A stretch of 64,000 bases of DNA from Paralvinella palmiformis (GCA_025642065.1 JAODUP010000183.1:268501-332500), one strand, 5' to 3'; shown: positions 38,153 through 53,108, numbered from the stretch's first letter. Notes: generated by a model not told the origin, from the letters alone. Numbers and translations: made by a program.

Positions 38153-41100
38153 GGGGGAGAGAAACATGTGCACACACACAAGCGCTATTGATATTTAGTT
38201 CAATATATTGGTAGTCCAAACGACAACGTACAAACAGTGTTATCCGCCGTTACAGCGCCCCCTATCGGTTTAGGAATGATAATTTTATCGCTGCACCCTT
38301 CAACATCTCGTAAGAACCGATTAAAAGCAGGAGCCAGAAAATGAGATCTCGTCGAAGATCACACACTCTTGTCGGGCTCACAAGTTGGGGTTCTATTTAG
38401 ACGCCGAAGAAACAATTGGTATAACTATTCGGACATAAAGGTCAATAGAATCTTCTCGCCGAGAGCAACTGGGTAATAAACACAGCTAGTCTATAGTTAA
38501 CCCGAGGCTGAAGCGGCTTTGTCTGGAAATCACCGGCAAGCCAAACTTAGCGTAGTATGATTTGTAATACAAGTATAAATAACCAATTGTTCATACTCTT
38601 TCTGTTAATCGTATAATGTAATTTGGTTTAGTTTTTGACTGATTTGGCCACCATACATTAATCACAACTAGTGCGACATCTGACGGCAGTCTGGAAAAAT
38701 ACGGTTGTAGGTTGTGGATGAGCGCTGTTGACCTGAAAGCAGTCGCATAGAAGGATGTCCACTCTGAAACGATGTTTGTTTTTGAGAGGATAGTGTCCTA
38801 TGTGAATAAGTGAATTAGGAAGTCAAATAGCTGAGTTTGGTGTACTTCATTTAAAATTTTCCGTCCTGAATAGGTTGACGCATGCGTCCAGTGTTTTTGT
38901 TCTCTGTTTTATATTGGCGTGTTTGTTGTCTATAGCCTGTCCTTCAGCTCGCAGTCGTGTCAGCCAGAAAACTACCTGCGTACAATTTTTCACCAGTTAG
39001 TAGATACGTGGATCTGGCTTCATCATCACAAACAAAATTTGTTATTACGAACATTTTGGCCGGAAATCATTTCCAATGAGATGATTTCTATTGTTTTTAA
39101 TTATTGGGACTCTGTTCAAATCACATCACGTGACTCGGACTTTAAACAGGGTGCGAAATGGAGTTATCATGATCCTGATGAGATAATAATAGATCATTTG
39201 TGCAGAGTGAGAGTATAGGGACGGGTCCACGACTCTTCACCAAAAAGTCTAAACGATAGAACATAAACAGTGTTTGTCATTCACTCATTAGGAAATCAAT
39301 GCGCTACGCTGAAGATAGCCTGTGGCTTAGAGCCTGTGGCTTAGAGCCGAATAAATAAATATATTGTTGCATACGACAGGGTTCTCAAGGGTCTTGGAAA
39401 ACCTTAAAAAATAAAAAATCGAAAATAAAACAAATTATTTTCCAGGTCCTGGAAATGTCCTGGAATTTTACAAAATCAGGAAATGTTGCCTGTGAAAAAC
39501 AATCCACTTAAAAAAAAACAGGAATAAATATTATGGCTGTAGAAAAAAACTTAAATTGTAGAAGAAAAAGAGTACCAGTATAGAGTCTTGATTTACCATG
39601 TTAGTTAAAACTAAAATAAAAGTGGGTGGATCAGACAGCTCCAAGGAGTGAGGAGGAGGAGGCTGTAGCATGAAAACGTCAATAACCGATCATACATTGG
39701 ATAAATATGATATGCTTTTTGGCACATATATTGATTTATTACCTTTAAATCTTGTATACCTTGTCCTGGAAAATGGTAATTTTGTCCTGGAAAATAATAT
39801 ATCCTTGGCTGTGGGAACCATGATACGAATTCCTAGCCACGTAATCCGAAATGTAAAAAATGGACATCGCCTGATTATTAAGTTTTGGTCAAATTAAGTG
39901 CATTACTGGATGCTTATTCTTATCACCAATGAACTTAAATTCTGATGCGTATCTATCTCTTACTTACTTTAGAAACCGAATTTAATATGAAACATAAACG
40001 AACTTCAGGCAACAAACTTCAGTGTTCTGTTGACAAAGGTGTCAACAATCGGGCTTAGTTAGTACCCGATACGTTATCCTTATATCAGTCTTGAGCCGGA
40101 GGCCTATGCTGGTTTGAAAAAAGCTTCGTTTATTGCCAACAAATGTGTAATAAAGGTTGTTAGATTTGAATTGAATCTGTTTTCCCCACAACTGATGATG
40201 CTTGCAATAAACACCACGTCAATCTTTATTATAATCCAACAAGAACTACTCAAGTTTTACAGGTAAGAGCTGAGGTTTCTACTAATATTAAATAATTGGT
40301 AGAAATTAATGCCTACAGTCGAACAACCGGATTTTAACGAAGGTTCCAATGTGCTAGCAAAGCTTAATCTTTGGAATCTTTCTGATCGACCAGGAAGCAC
40401 TGTGTCCGGATTGCCATTTAGGCGTTATATCAAGGATGAGAGGGTTTGGTAAAACAAAAACTAGAAATTTCACGATACCAGGAAATCACGAACGAAACCA
40501 GTCAACGGTAGCTTGGGATTTGGAGCACTCTGTAAACCCCCTTCACTTTAGAGCGACTAATATTATTTAGAATATAATCTGATTATATTCAGAGGTGAGT
40601 GTGGATTTAGAACCTCTTTGAGAATTTTAAGGCAGTGAATTATGATGAATGTCTGTCAAATACAGTTTGGGTTACAGGGCGGGGGGGGGGGGGGACGCTG
40701 TGAGCCATTAAGAAAGACGAAGAAAATAGTTTGGAAACCTTTGCGGTCTACATACATATCTACACATTCATCTGCAAACGTTTCAAAATAATGCTCCACA
40801 CATGTGTTTGAACCTAATTACAAAATTCGTTTGACAAATATTATAATGACATAGATCACACAGTCGGATACTATATTAGCTCCTTAGCGTACCTCTCATT
40901 CATCCTACCACCTACTCATAGATAATCTGGACGTTAATACAACATATACCATCAATGCTTTGGGAGAATTTCAATACATTCCCAGATCGTTTCAAGTATG
41001 AAGGTTTCAATTGATATTGGCACATAGTTTGTTCACGATTGAAGCTCATTATTAACTATAAATCGTCAGTTAATGATTTTAAAGGGATAGTCCCCTTCAT

Positions 41101-42881
41101 TTCACATTTTCAGGACTAATAAAGCTATACTCACAAATATCATAAATAATGTCAAAATGTGTAAAGGATCACCCACATATTAAATAATTCAGTTCAAGTG
41201 CTGATTAATCGACTTTTAATGGCCTGTGGGCGCTGCCATTTTAAAGCTAGACAGAGACCGGAAGCTCCTGAATGCTGACGTCACTTCAGCGTATCCGGTT
41301 GACCTGAAGTCTATAGAACCCGTACAAAACCATGTAAACAAGTGTGAGCAAAATATTATTCCAGAACATAACAGCAGTATCTTGTTAAAATTACGTCATG
41401 AATGACATATAACCATATCAGTTTGAGCCAGAAGGAATCTTACAAGAGGAAGGTGACTCAAACTGGCTAAGAAATTAATGCTCAAGAGAAATTATAATCT
41501 GCGTCAGTCGAGGAGCGCCGATGTGACGTCAGAGTATTTAAGATTTCTCCTTTCCGCCTTCGAATCTGGCTTCCGGTGCAGCCGTAATGGCGGCCCTCCA
41601 GTGATTTGGATTATTTCCCTATATCTATGATATCAGGTATATTTCGTGATTATTATTGTGGAATTTTTGGTTACTGTTCTAAGCATTACATATTTAAAAA
41701 ATATTTTCTGATGGTGGACTGTCACTTTAATTGATATTTTTTCATACAATTAATAGAATATCATTGTGTTCATTTCAAACTGAACCAAGAACAGATCCGT
41801 GAAGTTAAAGTATTCAAAATTTCAGATTACTCGTGAACTCCGTAAAATGCGTTGAGAATAAGCGAGATTAGCTCATGTATCTTTTATAATCACTTAATGG
41901 TGCTTCTAGAGCGGTCCTTTATGGGATTCCCACCATTTTGACGAAATCGACATAAACATAAATATCCCATCTGACATTTCTTCGAATGAGATCACCATGA
42001 CTATTCTATAATGAGACATCTGACCCTTCGTAAACAACACAAAGCATATTATGGTGCTTTTGAGAAGTTATGTTAGACAATATGTTTCCAGGTCCGCATG
42101 TTCTAGCCAAAAAAAATACCCAGAGCTGTATATTCCATGTCCTATTTGCATCTTTCTAGGGACGACCTTTGTGGTTTTGCCCTGGGAATCCAGCATTTAA
42201 ATGATTGAATCAGACATAGTAGGCTCTTCAAGCACTGTTTCCCATCCCGAACAGTGATATTGGGCTCAGCTCGCTTGGTTGGTATGTTGTATGATTCACT
42301 TTTGAAGTATGTGGGAATAGAATCATCTTTCCTAAGTCCATTTACGTCCAGCCTATACAATAACATTCAAAACTAGTTTTTTTTCTTCTGCTTTTCAGTA
42401 ATAATACAAAACCCCATTATTATAACAATGTAGGCTTCAATAGCAGACATGAGGTCAAGTCTAATCACGTTAACATAAAGCTTTAACAACAGCAATGCCG
42501 TGAAACCATAACGGTCTGCTTCATCATAAATGTCAATTTTCTAATAGAAATTAAGCTATCAGTTTTAATAAAGTTGTTCCATGACAGCTGCTTATTGTAC
42601 AAACTGAATTCTGAATACAGTAGCAACTGAGGTATAAAGTTTGTCAGGCGTTATTTTGAAGACAACTACAGGAATAACTCCCTCACTTAACAACCCGTAG
42701 AACTCGTCGGGTCATTGATCCAATTGACGGATAGTACAAGCAACTCGCAGTGCCAGAAGTATTGGAAATTGCAGCCAAATTGGTCAAGGAGACACAAGTA
42801 AACAAGCTAATTGTATGGCTTATTCTTGTGGTGTTGTTTTTTTCATGATCGAATTAGTGGTTAACTTAGGCACAAATGATT

Positions 42882-42917
<36 letters not shown>

Positions 42918-43754
42918 TCCCAAAAGGTAGGTTTTAAATGTATTTTTCATGATTTTGAATGGATAAGAAACAATTAATGTGTCGGTAGCTGCTTTTCATT
43001 AGCGGATGTATTATTCATAGCGCCAATGTACGATGTTTAAGGTCAGGTAATGCTGTATTTAAACGCAAGGAAACAGTGTACCTATGTCTGGAATGGCGAC
43101 AGTTGATGTGATTTATTTAGAAAATCTTCATTTTATTCTCCAAATTCAACGATCAGATGTCTCAGATATTTACAGAAAACTGTAAACGGAACGAGAAAAT
43201 GGCTAAGTCGGACATGGCATTAACTGTCATTGACTGTCTTGCAGAGGTTCATGGCTACAGAAAATACATTTAGCTCCGAAATAATTATATAATAGATATA
43301 CCAATTTGTTCAGTACACTCTATTGATTAACTTGTGTACTCAGGGTAACAGTTGAACCGATTCAAACGGAAAAAATAGAAGTTTTGTTGCTGCCTCGTTT
43401 TCCCGCACTGTCAGCTTATGGATGCATATCAGCTGCTGCTAACTCGTACACCCCGGATATTGCGAAAACGGTGCTGCCACCTGTTCACCAAATGGCAAAA
43501 CACCTGATCTAGATAGGGAAGCTATAAAATAGCTATAATTAATGCTGCTTAGACAGTCAACGTAAATATTCTAATTAAATTTCACCTCTATGTGTTATCC
43601 TCAGGCACCACGACTGTAGGTGATAACGCTTTTTAGAGTTTTACTGCATGCATTGCGGTTTTGTGAATAGTGAATGGTTGAGTTTGAATTCATGATTATA
43701 TATTACTTGTGCCAGTTCCCTATTCCACACTAGCACACGCACGCACGCACACAC

Positions 43755-43787
<33 letters not shown>

Positions 43788-46700
43788 ACGCCATCTATAA
43801 GTACCCACCAGAGTTGAAGTAATCCACCATACTTTTTAAATTCAGCAATTCCGAACTCATCTGACCCTCATATATTTTCATTGTGACGTCGTTAAAGTGT
43901 TTGGCTTGGTCCAACAAATACCAGTTGGTCTGGTTCAGTTGTATGTCTAGAGCTCCTAAAAACACACTAAATCCCTCCAACTGAGATATAACCATAACAT
44001 CCAAGAAGACAGTGGCTGCTTTGATGAAGAGATAGAAAAACATCATCAGCGCTACGGCAATGAGAATTTTTGGCAGAGTCTCGCTGAGGATGAGTCTGAT
44101 AACGGAGTGCTTTAACACGTCGAAGTTGTGGTCGCGTGGAATGGGACTCGATGATTTATTTGCCTGGCTGTACGTCGGGTCCGCGGGGTTGTGGGCGGTC
44201 TGCGAAATGGGCTGCGCGTATCCTGCGCGCTGTCCGTTCAGCGGCGTCGAATAGTCGGGGACGCCGGCCTCGACGTAGGCGGCTTCTTCCGGATAGCGCG
44301 AGCTGCTGCGAGATGTCAGCGTCGTGTAGGTCTGCGGTGATCCGGTCTGAGGTTGGGGAGGGGCGATGTTCGGCGGCGCCGATGGTTGTGGGGCGGTGGG
44401 GTCTTTTGATTTCGAATGCCTTTCGATGCTGTCTTGGAAGCCGTGACACAGGACCATAGCGTTGATGTAGGTGTGGCTGAATCGATAGATCAGTAGAACG
44501 GCGTCCAGGATGAGAAACACAATCCTCAAGAGATCGACGTTTATGTAAGCGACGAACTCCTCCACCGAGAATATAATACTGTGCTTTAATTGGTCCTTGT
44601 TCGGCGCCACAAATTTATACTCCTCGGCGAAATGGGACGAGGTGTACTTCGGTCCTTTGCTAGCGTCTTCCGGGAGATGCGTAGCTATGAACTGTGCCGA
44701 AGGTAAGTGATCTAGGGGCGTATGATTGCTCAGGCTACCCGTGGTTAACGAGCTTTGACTACTGAGTTGACACTTGGGGGCCTGATGATCCACATTTGGC
44801 ACAGGAAGACTTGGCAAATCTGGCAGTGAATTAAGATAACTGAAAAGATACAGACAGTAAGCTGCGTAAAGTGATTTTCCTCAACGTGTGTACTTTTAAT
44901 TCGAAATAAACGCACAATCTTCAACATGCCAATTTCAATACGTGTGAAAGAAGAGCTTACCTTTCCCAAAACTGAATATCCCACAGTTGAACATTTTCCA
45001 CCTCCTCAATCTCCAAGAACACACCAAAGTCGATCTCCGCGCCATTGAACTCCGGATTGGTACGGACATAACGAGGCCTGCCAACGGACAATCCAGAATC
45101 GTTGAACAGCTTCTGCGAGAACTTGTACCAGTCATTGTTGAAGATGTTCTTCATGTAATGATGATACCTAGCCAGAAACGGCCTGATGCTAGCCCGTACC
45201 CGCTCCTGGTAGCCGCTCGTGTAGTTCTCCAAATCGTGTCCGTAGTAATCCATCACCTTCTGCGCCCTCTTGTACATCAGGTAAGATATGGACGAGTCCT
45301 GTCCGTACATATCCAACTGGTGCTGATTGGCGGTGATGTTGTCCATCTCGTGCGCCATGGCGTCGAACAGCTCACCAATATAGTGGCTGCAGGCGCCCTG
45401 CATGCTGGTGACGAGCTCGCTCTGACGCAGCAGCTCGTCCTGGCTGTAACGATCGATCTTGCTGCCGAGCATCATCGTCGAGTTGTACTTATCGCCTTGG
45501 TAGGAATCGAGCTTGCCGAGCTGGTTGAGATCCTTGCCCAGGAAGAGCATCAGTATGGCGAAGAATACGGTGAACGTAAACAGCAGGCTGTAGACGACGC
45601 GGACGAAGATGTACAGTCCGACGAAGACGGTCTGGCGCTGGCTCAGCGTCGTCGTCGTCGTCGTAGTAGTAGTCGTCATGCAGCCGGGGCTGGCGTCGAG
45701 GACGTCATCGACGCGCGACGACGGCCTGGACGTCGGCTGATAGGGCGGCCTGATCTTCAGCGTCTGGTCGTACATCAGCTTCGACTTGGTGTGCTCCGTG
45801 TAGACGAAGATTGCCGACAGGAAGAGCAGCAACGTGACGGCGATGGCCCCGATGATGGAGAACAACGTCAGCGACATGGCCGGCGTGCTCGGCATCTTGA
45901 TCGCCTCGGCCTCGGTTTCGACGCGCTGCTGCTCGAATATCATCTGGGTCAGGTAGACGTCGTAGCCGCGCTTGGCGTCCCGCAGCCGGACGTCGAACGT
46001 CTTGTCGGGATCCTGGCCCCAGTTCGGCACCTTGAAGGTCAGGTTGAACTCGGCCGGACAGAGGATGAGCAGGTCGTAGCGAAATATCTCCTCCAGATCG
46101 ATCCGGTTGTTTATCGTGATGCCTAAGTAGGCAGGACAGCCACTCATCTGACCTGAACGCGTAATGAATAAATACACAGAATGTGAAATGCACACACGCA
46201 CGCACGCACACACGCACGCACACACGCACGCACACACACACACACACACGTGAAACAAGATTATTATAGAGGTGGAGCTACTGTAGCCCAAGGAATAGTT
46301 ACCAGATATCTGTATCTCCCAAATACGATGACCAGATGTCAGACGTAGGTCAGCCTTAAGTGTGTCTCCAGTCACAAGTTCCGGACCGTCATCTTGGAAA
46401 TAGTACGGCAAGATGGACATGTTACCTGAAACCAGTCAGGTACGACACCAATTAATACTAATAGCAAACTTTTAAAGTGTGAGACGATATCGAATGTCAC
46501 ATAATGACATTTTCACGTGGAGCTAAAGAAGTATTTGTTCGAGACAAATACAAAATTAGTTTATGACCTGTATTGAGCATCATACACCATCATCTTATAA
46601 CTGGGTATGACCTGTATTGGGCATTATACCCAGTTATAAGATTATGGGCTACAAGCTAAGAGCATCCCAGAATAAATCTTTATTTTACTATATTGATCGT

Positions 46701-49700
46701 CAGTTCACAACGATGCCTGATCGTAACTGTCTATAAATCAGAAAAGACCAAATAAGCAGCCCTGACAGAAGCATCTTCTTAAGTCATCTTAGTTCTGGCA
46801 CATTACACACGGTACGTTCAAAGGTCGTAGGTTGGATCCCCAAAATGTGTCCTAACCTTTTATTACCAATCAAGAGATTGTTTTTCTCGCTCATAATATC
46901 CTGGATAGCTAATTAAGTTGTCTTATTAATACTGATGTTGGATGTTAAAGATACAAGGATAGAGTAAAACATTCTGAAGGTGACCCGTCTCGGGATATTT
47001 TAGCTCCATGTTTTGTACAGTGAGCATAGGAGTGTTTTAGCTCCATGTTTTGTACAGCGATTCTCAAGGTATTTTAGCTCCACATTTTGTACAGTGAGTC
47101 TCCAGGTAATTTTAGCTGATCTCCTGGTATTGTAGCTCCATGTTTTGTACAGTGAGTATTCTAGCTTCACGTCCTGTACAATGGGTTTTGGGAGTGTCTT
47201 ACCTCCACGTTTTATACAGTGAACCTCCAGGTATTTTTGCTCCACGTTTTGTACTGTGAGCCTCGAGGTATTTTAGCTCCACAATGTGTACAGTGAGCCG
47301 CCTCCGGGTATTTTAGCTCCATGTTTTGTACAGTGAGTCTCCGGTTATTTTAGCTCCACGTTTTGTACAGTGAGTCTCGGGGATATTCTAGCTCCACGTC
47401 TTATACAGTGAGCCTCGGGATATTTCAGCTCCACGTTTTGTACAGTGAGTCTCGTAGCACTTTAGCTCCATGTTTTGTACAAAGAGTACTGAGCAAAGAA
47501 TAATTTTAGCTTTTATAGGGATTATACCAGAAATTAGTAGTGATCCTACTGCTGTGTGTTAGCCATATTTTATGCTAACAAGCTATGAACCATAACAAAG
47601 CGAACAGAATCATTGGCTGGATCCAGACTTTAAAATAAAACATAACGCACATAATTAAATTACTAAGGAGAATAAAGATCAAACAACTAATTAGTACCTG
47701 ATTAACAAATAACGCTTAAACTAATTAGTACCTGGTACTTTGAATCTAATAAACGGATCCGGATCAGCTGACTTGAGATAATAAGTGAACGGACTCTTAT
47801 CGCTGTATGTCATCAGATTTACGGCCTGACCGTCTTGGCTGTAATGCTTCTGGACCTTCTGGAAGTTGGTGATGTTCTTCTTGCACTCATTGTTCTGTAC
47901 CCAACTCGACGTGCTGTAGTCAAACGGGCGCCGGAACTGAGTCGAAGCGACGTAGATGTTGGTCTCGACCTCGTGTACGACGACGCGCTTCTTGCGATAG
48001 TCTTCCGGCTGCTTCAGCGAGTGTACCGAGTGATTGTACTGGCCCTCGGCGTTCTTCACCTGTCCGATTAGGATGAACTCTTCGTCGAGCTTCAGCCCGG
48101 TGTTGTGCTCGACGGTGATGTAATCAGCCTTGTATTCGCCCTCGCTCTGATATTCCAGGTCGCGGGCGTAGATCGTCTTGTACACTTTGGGCGTCTGAAA
48201 TCCGCGCTCGGGAATTTGAACGAAGAAGAAGATCTGGTAGAGAATCTGCGGCTCCTTGCGGGTGATGTGACACATGTAATGCTGCCTGATATTTTGGAAC
48301 ACCGGCTGAATGGTGTAACGGTACGCATCACCTATAAAATAGCACGAATCTTATTGCCTATATAACAAATTCACACTTAATCTGCAGATAAATGATTATT
48401 AACCATCAAAAACCATTAAAACGATAACAGGCCCTCTGTTCCTCTTCCGTTGACGTTCAAGTTATCATGATGCACCACTGGAAATCTAGCATGGAACACG
48501 CCCGGACACTTACCCCTGATACGTTATGATAAACTTAACCTATACAAAATGTCGCACTCGTGGGCTGAATTTAATGCGGAAATGGTTAACGTCCAGTATG
48601 ATATATATATATATATATATATATGTCTAAAGTAACATTGTGTGTACCCATTGCGCACTCCACGGGAGCCGACGTGCATTCTTCGCTTTGGGCCAGTTTA
48701 CAGTCGGGCAGCGTGTAACAGTCTATCTGACAACACTTCTGTTCAAAGATGTCTGAACCTAAGCCAAGAAACGAATAAATAAACAAACAGATCGCAATCA
48801 ATAATCATTCGGCGTAAAATATTATCCTTAGTTTTAGGAAGACCATTAACAAATGGTTGATACTTATATTAGTAGGCAATTATAAATCAGCATACCTAGA
48901 GATTTACAGCGAGGCTGATCCAGACATTGGTCACATCTGGCCTGGGCCACCTTACATCTGTGCGGAGGAAACCTGATCGGTCTCTCTATGGTGTACGATT
49001 GGTTGAATATCTCCCTCAGTAGGTCGGAGTTATCCGTACAAACCACGCTATTGGCTGCCGGCTCCAGTTCCTCTGGAAAAGTGCCCTGTGATTGGATGTA
49101 TGTCCAGGTAATGATTAGCATATGAACGAGGATTGTTTGGCAGAGGATCTCTGTACCAAAATGAGCGACAAGTTTATTTCTTTTACATCAGAAAAAAATA
49201 TATAATTCAGTTACTGGTTTGAGAACATTCACGATTGTTTTTCTCCTTAAACATCGGTTAGTTTACGACATTACATAATTACAGGTAGTTAAACGACGAG
49301 AGAAAAAAGATCAGTCAACAGGTAACATCAGTCAAGAAGTAAAAAAGAATTATTCTAAGATAAGACTGCACTCGTCGACTAATAAACTCTTATTTAGCCA
49401 ATGCGAGATTATGCTAAATTTGACGAATGGGGAGAGTGAGTTATTAAAGCTTTAACAAACGTTGGCTTTCGAAAGTCCCATAATGGATACGGGAAATCAC
49501 CGGGAGACCGGGCCGTATGCTGACGATGAGGCGAGGGGAAGTGTTCCCGCTACGCTCTCTCCGTTCGCACTAATGGGAGAACGAGATGAGGCCGTAAGCA
49601 CTTGAATTATCTGCACTCGTTGAGGAGTCCACTCGCGGGAGTCTTTGGGGAAATCATGTAAAACAGGGAGGCCCCCCTCCCCCAGGTTAGACCTGGCCAA

Positions 49701-50221
49701 GTGCAACCGTCTTAAGATAAAGAAGAGCCTTTGTTTGTTTCATGAATGAAGTAAATATTAGTGGGACATCTTGGACAGAGGGAACCACGGAGTTTACTTC
49801 TATTGGGGGATATTATCAACGCCCGGGTACTTCGTCGGGATCAGATCCCGGATTGTATGGTGGATGAGCGTACTAACAATGTGTCACGGTAAGGTTAGAT
49901 AGGACAATTAGAGCAGATGGGAATCAATAATATTGCTGATTCCGCTTAATCGATATCGGTTTTAAGGATTCTAAAATAACAGTGGCACTGCTAGATGTAG
50001 CAGATGTAGTTAGATCTTTGTATACACATTATCAGGGACTACAAAGGTTGTTAGAAAATTTCGTAGTGGTCGAAGAAATGTTGTTTGGGATACCGAAGAC
50101 GGATACAGGATCATATTAAATAGAAAGTGCTATGGGCGATCCTGTGTGTTTTATTTCAATTATTTCATCTTATTCCAATAATTGGCAATAAATGTGACCA
50201 AGCATGCATATATTTACACTT

Positions 50222-50292
<71 letters not shown>

Positions 50293-53108
50293 GAACATCA
50301 ATTCATGAACAGCAATCGATACAGATCATGCTGGGATAAGTGTGCATCCAGTGGAAAATACTCAAGATGCAACATGCACCAGCAGCATGCGTACGAGCAA
50401 TCAACGCGTGCATGCATATTCATTTCTGCGACGTTTTGATTGGCGCTTGGGAACAAGTGCCAGCCATTGACATATCGGGGATGAACCAAGCTTCTGTTCA
50501 TGCCATGCACGAAAAGCCCACCGAGTTTTAACAGAATAAACACAGATTAATGAACAGATGATAGTATTCATATAAACAGAAATATGGAACCAAAAATGTG
50601 GAACCAAAACAATAAATGGTTCGTAACACCTTCACTGCTAATTAATATTTTGCTTCCAAAGACCTTTCCAAATTCATACAAATTCATAATTCGCCTGAGA
50701 ACGCGAAACGTTTTAGTGAAGTGCGGTGAATAACAGAAAAGGAGTTACAAGTGAATATTTATAATAATAATAATTAATAATAATAATAAATGTGTAGTAA
50801 AGACCCACATAACTCTGTTATAGACAAAATAAAGTTCACTAAAACTCTCGGTCATTGATACATTGGGTTAGTTATAGAATGTCTGATATGATCAGAAGTA
50901 GTTGACTACATGTATTAACCATTTTAAGATGAACTTGTATGGTTGGATTTCGGCTACTCATCTACAAAGGTGTGTGTGTGTGCGCGTGTGTGTGTGCGTG
51001 CGTGTAAAGGTGGGTGTGTTGATATCTATGATGGATTGAAGAGATGGATGGATGGGTGATGATATGAGAAACCGAACGGAAAGCCCGAAGGATCGGTTGG
51101 AAAATAAATAAATAAGTCATTGACATCGACGCAGCGGAAAGAATTCCTGAAAAATAGAAAATGGCGCTATTTTATGGCCTTGAAGTTGGCGAACGACGAC
51201 AATAAACGGAATGGACCAATCACTGGGCGTAATGAGTTCGAGTAAAACGAAACGGCAAACGCCACCCTTCAGATGCGAGCCGAGATTTAAAGGACGGCCT
51301 CAGAGGCCCGCAGTGAACCACGCTAACCCGGTTTGATCACCGGATGGCTGGGTGGCTGGATTCCTGGAAAAGAACGCACCCGCGAGACAAGAATCGGAGA
51401 GGGGAAAAATGGGGGAAAAACATCTGCGGCCAGAAATCTAACTTCGCCATCTGTCAAGAGGACGCTGCCAGCAAACACAAAGAAATACACATGCTTCTAA
51501 TAATGGATAATCGTACATGTTTTGACACCGTCGTTTCTGGAAATAAATGACGATGTGATTTATGGGATGTTCTGCAGACGTTATGCGAGCGAGCGAGCGA
51601 ACGAATGGTTTGGCTATGACGTATGAGATATGGCGGTGTATGTACGAGCTAGGAGCCGACGTGTCGGATGATGTGACGGCGATACGCGGCGTACCACTGT
51701 CGGATGTGAAAATGAATGATCCCGCCTCCCTGGTGTCTGCAACAGATAAAGCATGATTAATGCATGAGGACGGTACACAGATCTACGGCGGCACTGGCTC
51801 GGCTATTCTGCGGATAGATCCATTCACAAATGAGCGAGCCTTCGAACGAAAAATCCCACCCTAAAAAACTTGAACAGATGACAGTTCTGATGTGGGAGCA
51901 TGCAGTTTCACAGAGGTCTGGATTTATATGGGATTGATGCACTGAAAGTAAGAAATGCGGGACGGTGAAATCATAGAAAGCCAGTGCTTATCACACAGCT
52001 CGGGGTATAAATGCAAGACATTTTTAGGGGTAATTCAAGAGTTTTAGCATGCCAAACATACACGTACATGTATCATCATGCTATACGTTGACATAAATGC
52101 ATGCAGATTCGATGCAATGATGCAAACAGGTTGTGCCAATGCCATCCGCAATGCATACAGTATATCAGCATTCCACCATGATCGTCTGTTGCTGCAGTCT
52201 GTTCATTAGCAGTTCACGGAGAGAAATACATGCCTTGGATGCAATGCCATCATGCAGCGAAAACTATTTATCATGTCAGTAACAAATAAACAAACAAACA
52301 CACAAACAGACAAAATGCATCGCTGACTGGTTGACAACACATCATGTCTCACAACATCTATCTAGCTAAGCATGCGTCAGTAAGAACATCATGCAGCAAT
52401 GACACCACAATCACTGAACAATCAACACAACAACATGCACAATACCGAGCAAGTCATCTAGTATTGAATGCGCATGCGCAGAAAAATTCCCCCTATCGTT
52501 CGAAACATGCACACTAAACGGGTAACTAGAGAAAATAGCAAATCACTCGGAAGAAGACACAACACAGAATCATTAACCATGCTCGTGCGGCATGCATCAC
52601 GATGCGACACTCGAGGAATTCACGATACACAATACAGAGCAATCGACAGACAGCGAAGCACATGCACGTATTTCCATGGCAATAACTTACACAGCCAAGG
52701 AAACACCACATGCAACCACGTGATAAATGTATGCATGCAAGTCATACTTTCGGTGGCAAGCTCGAGCAAGATGCTGACAAACTAACACACGTGAAAAACA
52801 TCAACAGATGACTAGACACTGCAATCAGTACTTGACAGACGAACGGACGGACGGACAGACAGACAGACTGACCGACACACATACAGACAGACGTGTACAC
52901 TAATCAGGAACTCCCCAACTGGCACTCTAAACAGATCAATTATTGGTTACAGTTACCGTACCTTATTCTGTATTTTTCATTTTTCGGAGAAATGGAATCA
53001 AGAGAAAATATAAGTCGGTGTGATAAACTGTCAGGAACATACAGAGATAGAAGTAAAAGCTGAAGATGTGAGGCATTTAATTATTTAACAACTACAATGA
53101 AAATGAGA

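Larger units (their letters stand above)
37048..43808. other. Intron (6.8 kb) of the membrane-protein gene
   Basis: The intron is rich in microsatellites: TA and TG tracts at 37225-37430, TA at 37897-37920 and 37961-37994, a long CA tract at 38071-38145, a G homopolymer near 40680-40694, and CA at 42882-42916. It also holds repeat R1 copy 2 and a TTAA-flanked MITE candidate. The plus-strand frame at 38919-39218 is not recognised. Confidence 0.7.
46426..47731. other. Intron with minisatellite and short inverted repeat
   Basis: The intron between exons 5 and 6 of the membrane-protein gene. It contains the 46592-46642 inverted repeat and the 46994-47486 minisatellite, listed separately. Confidence 0.8.

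Noticed and set aside
44987..46126. 379-codon open frame on the plus strand
   Set aside because: It is exactly antisense to a well-supported minus-strand exon with membrane segments. GC-rich codons on the minus strand remove stop codons from the antisense frame.
47000..47245. Minus-strand 81-codon frame
   Set aside because: Lies wholly inside the intronic minisatellite; the protein simply repeats the DNA unit.
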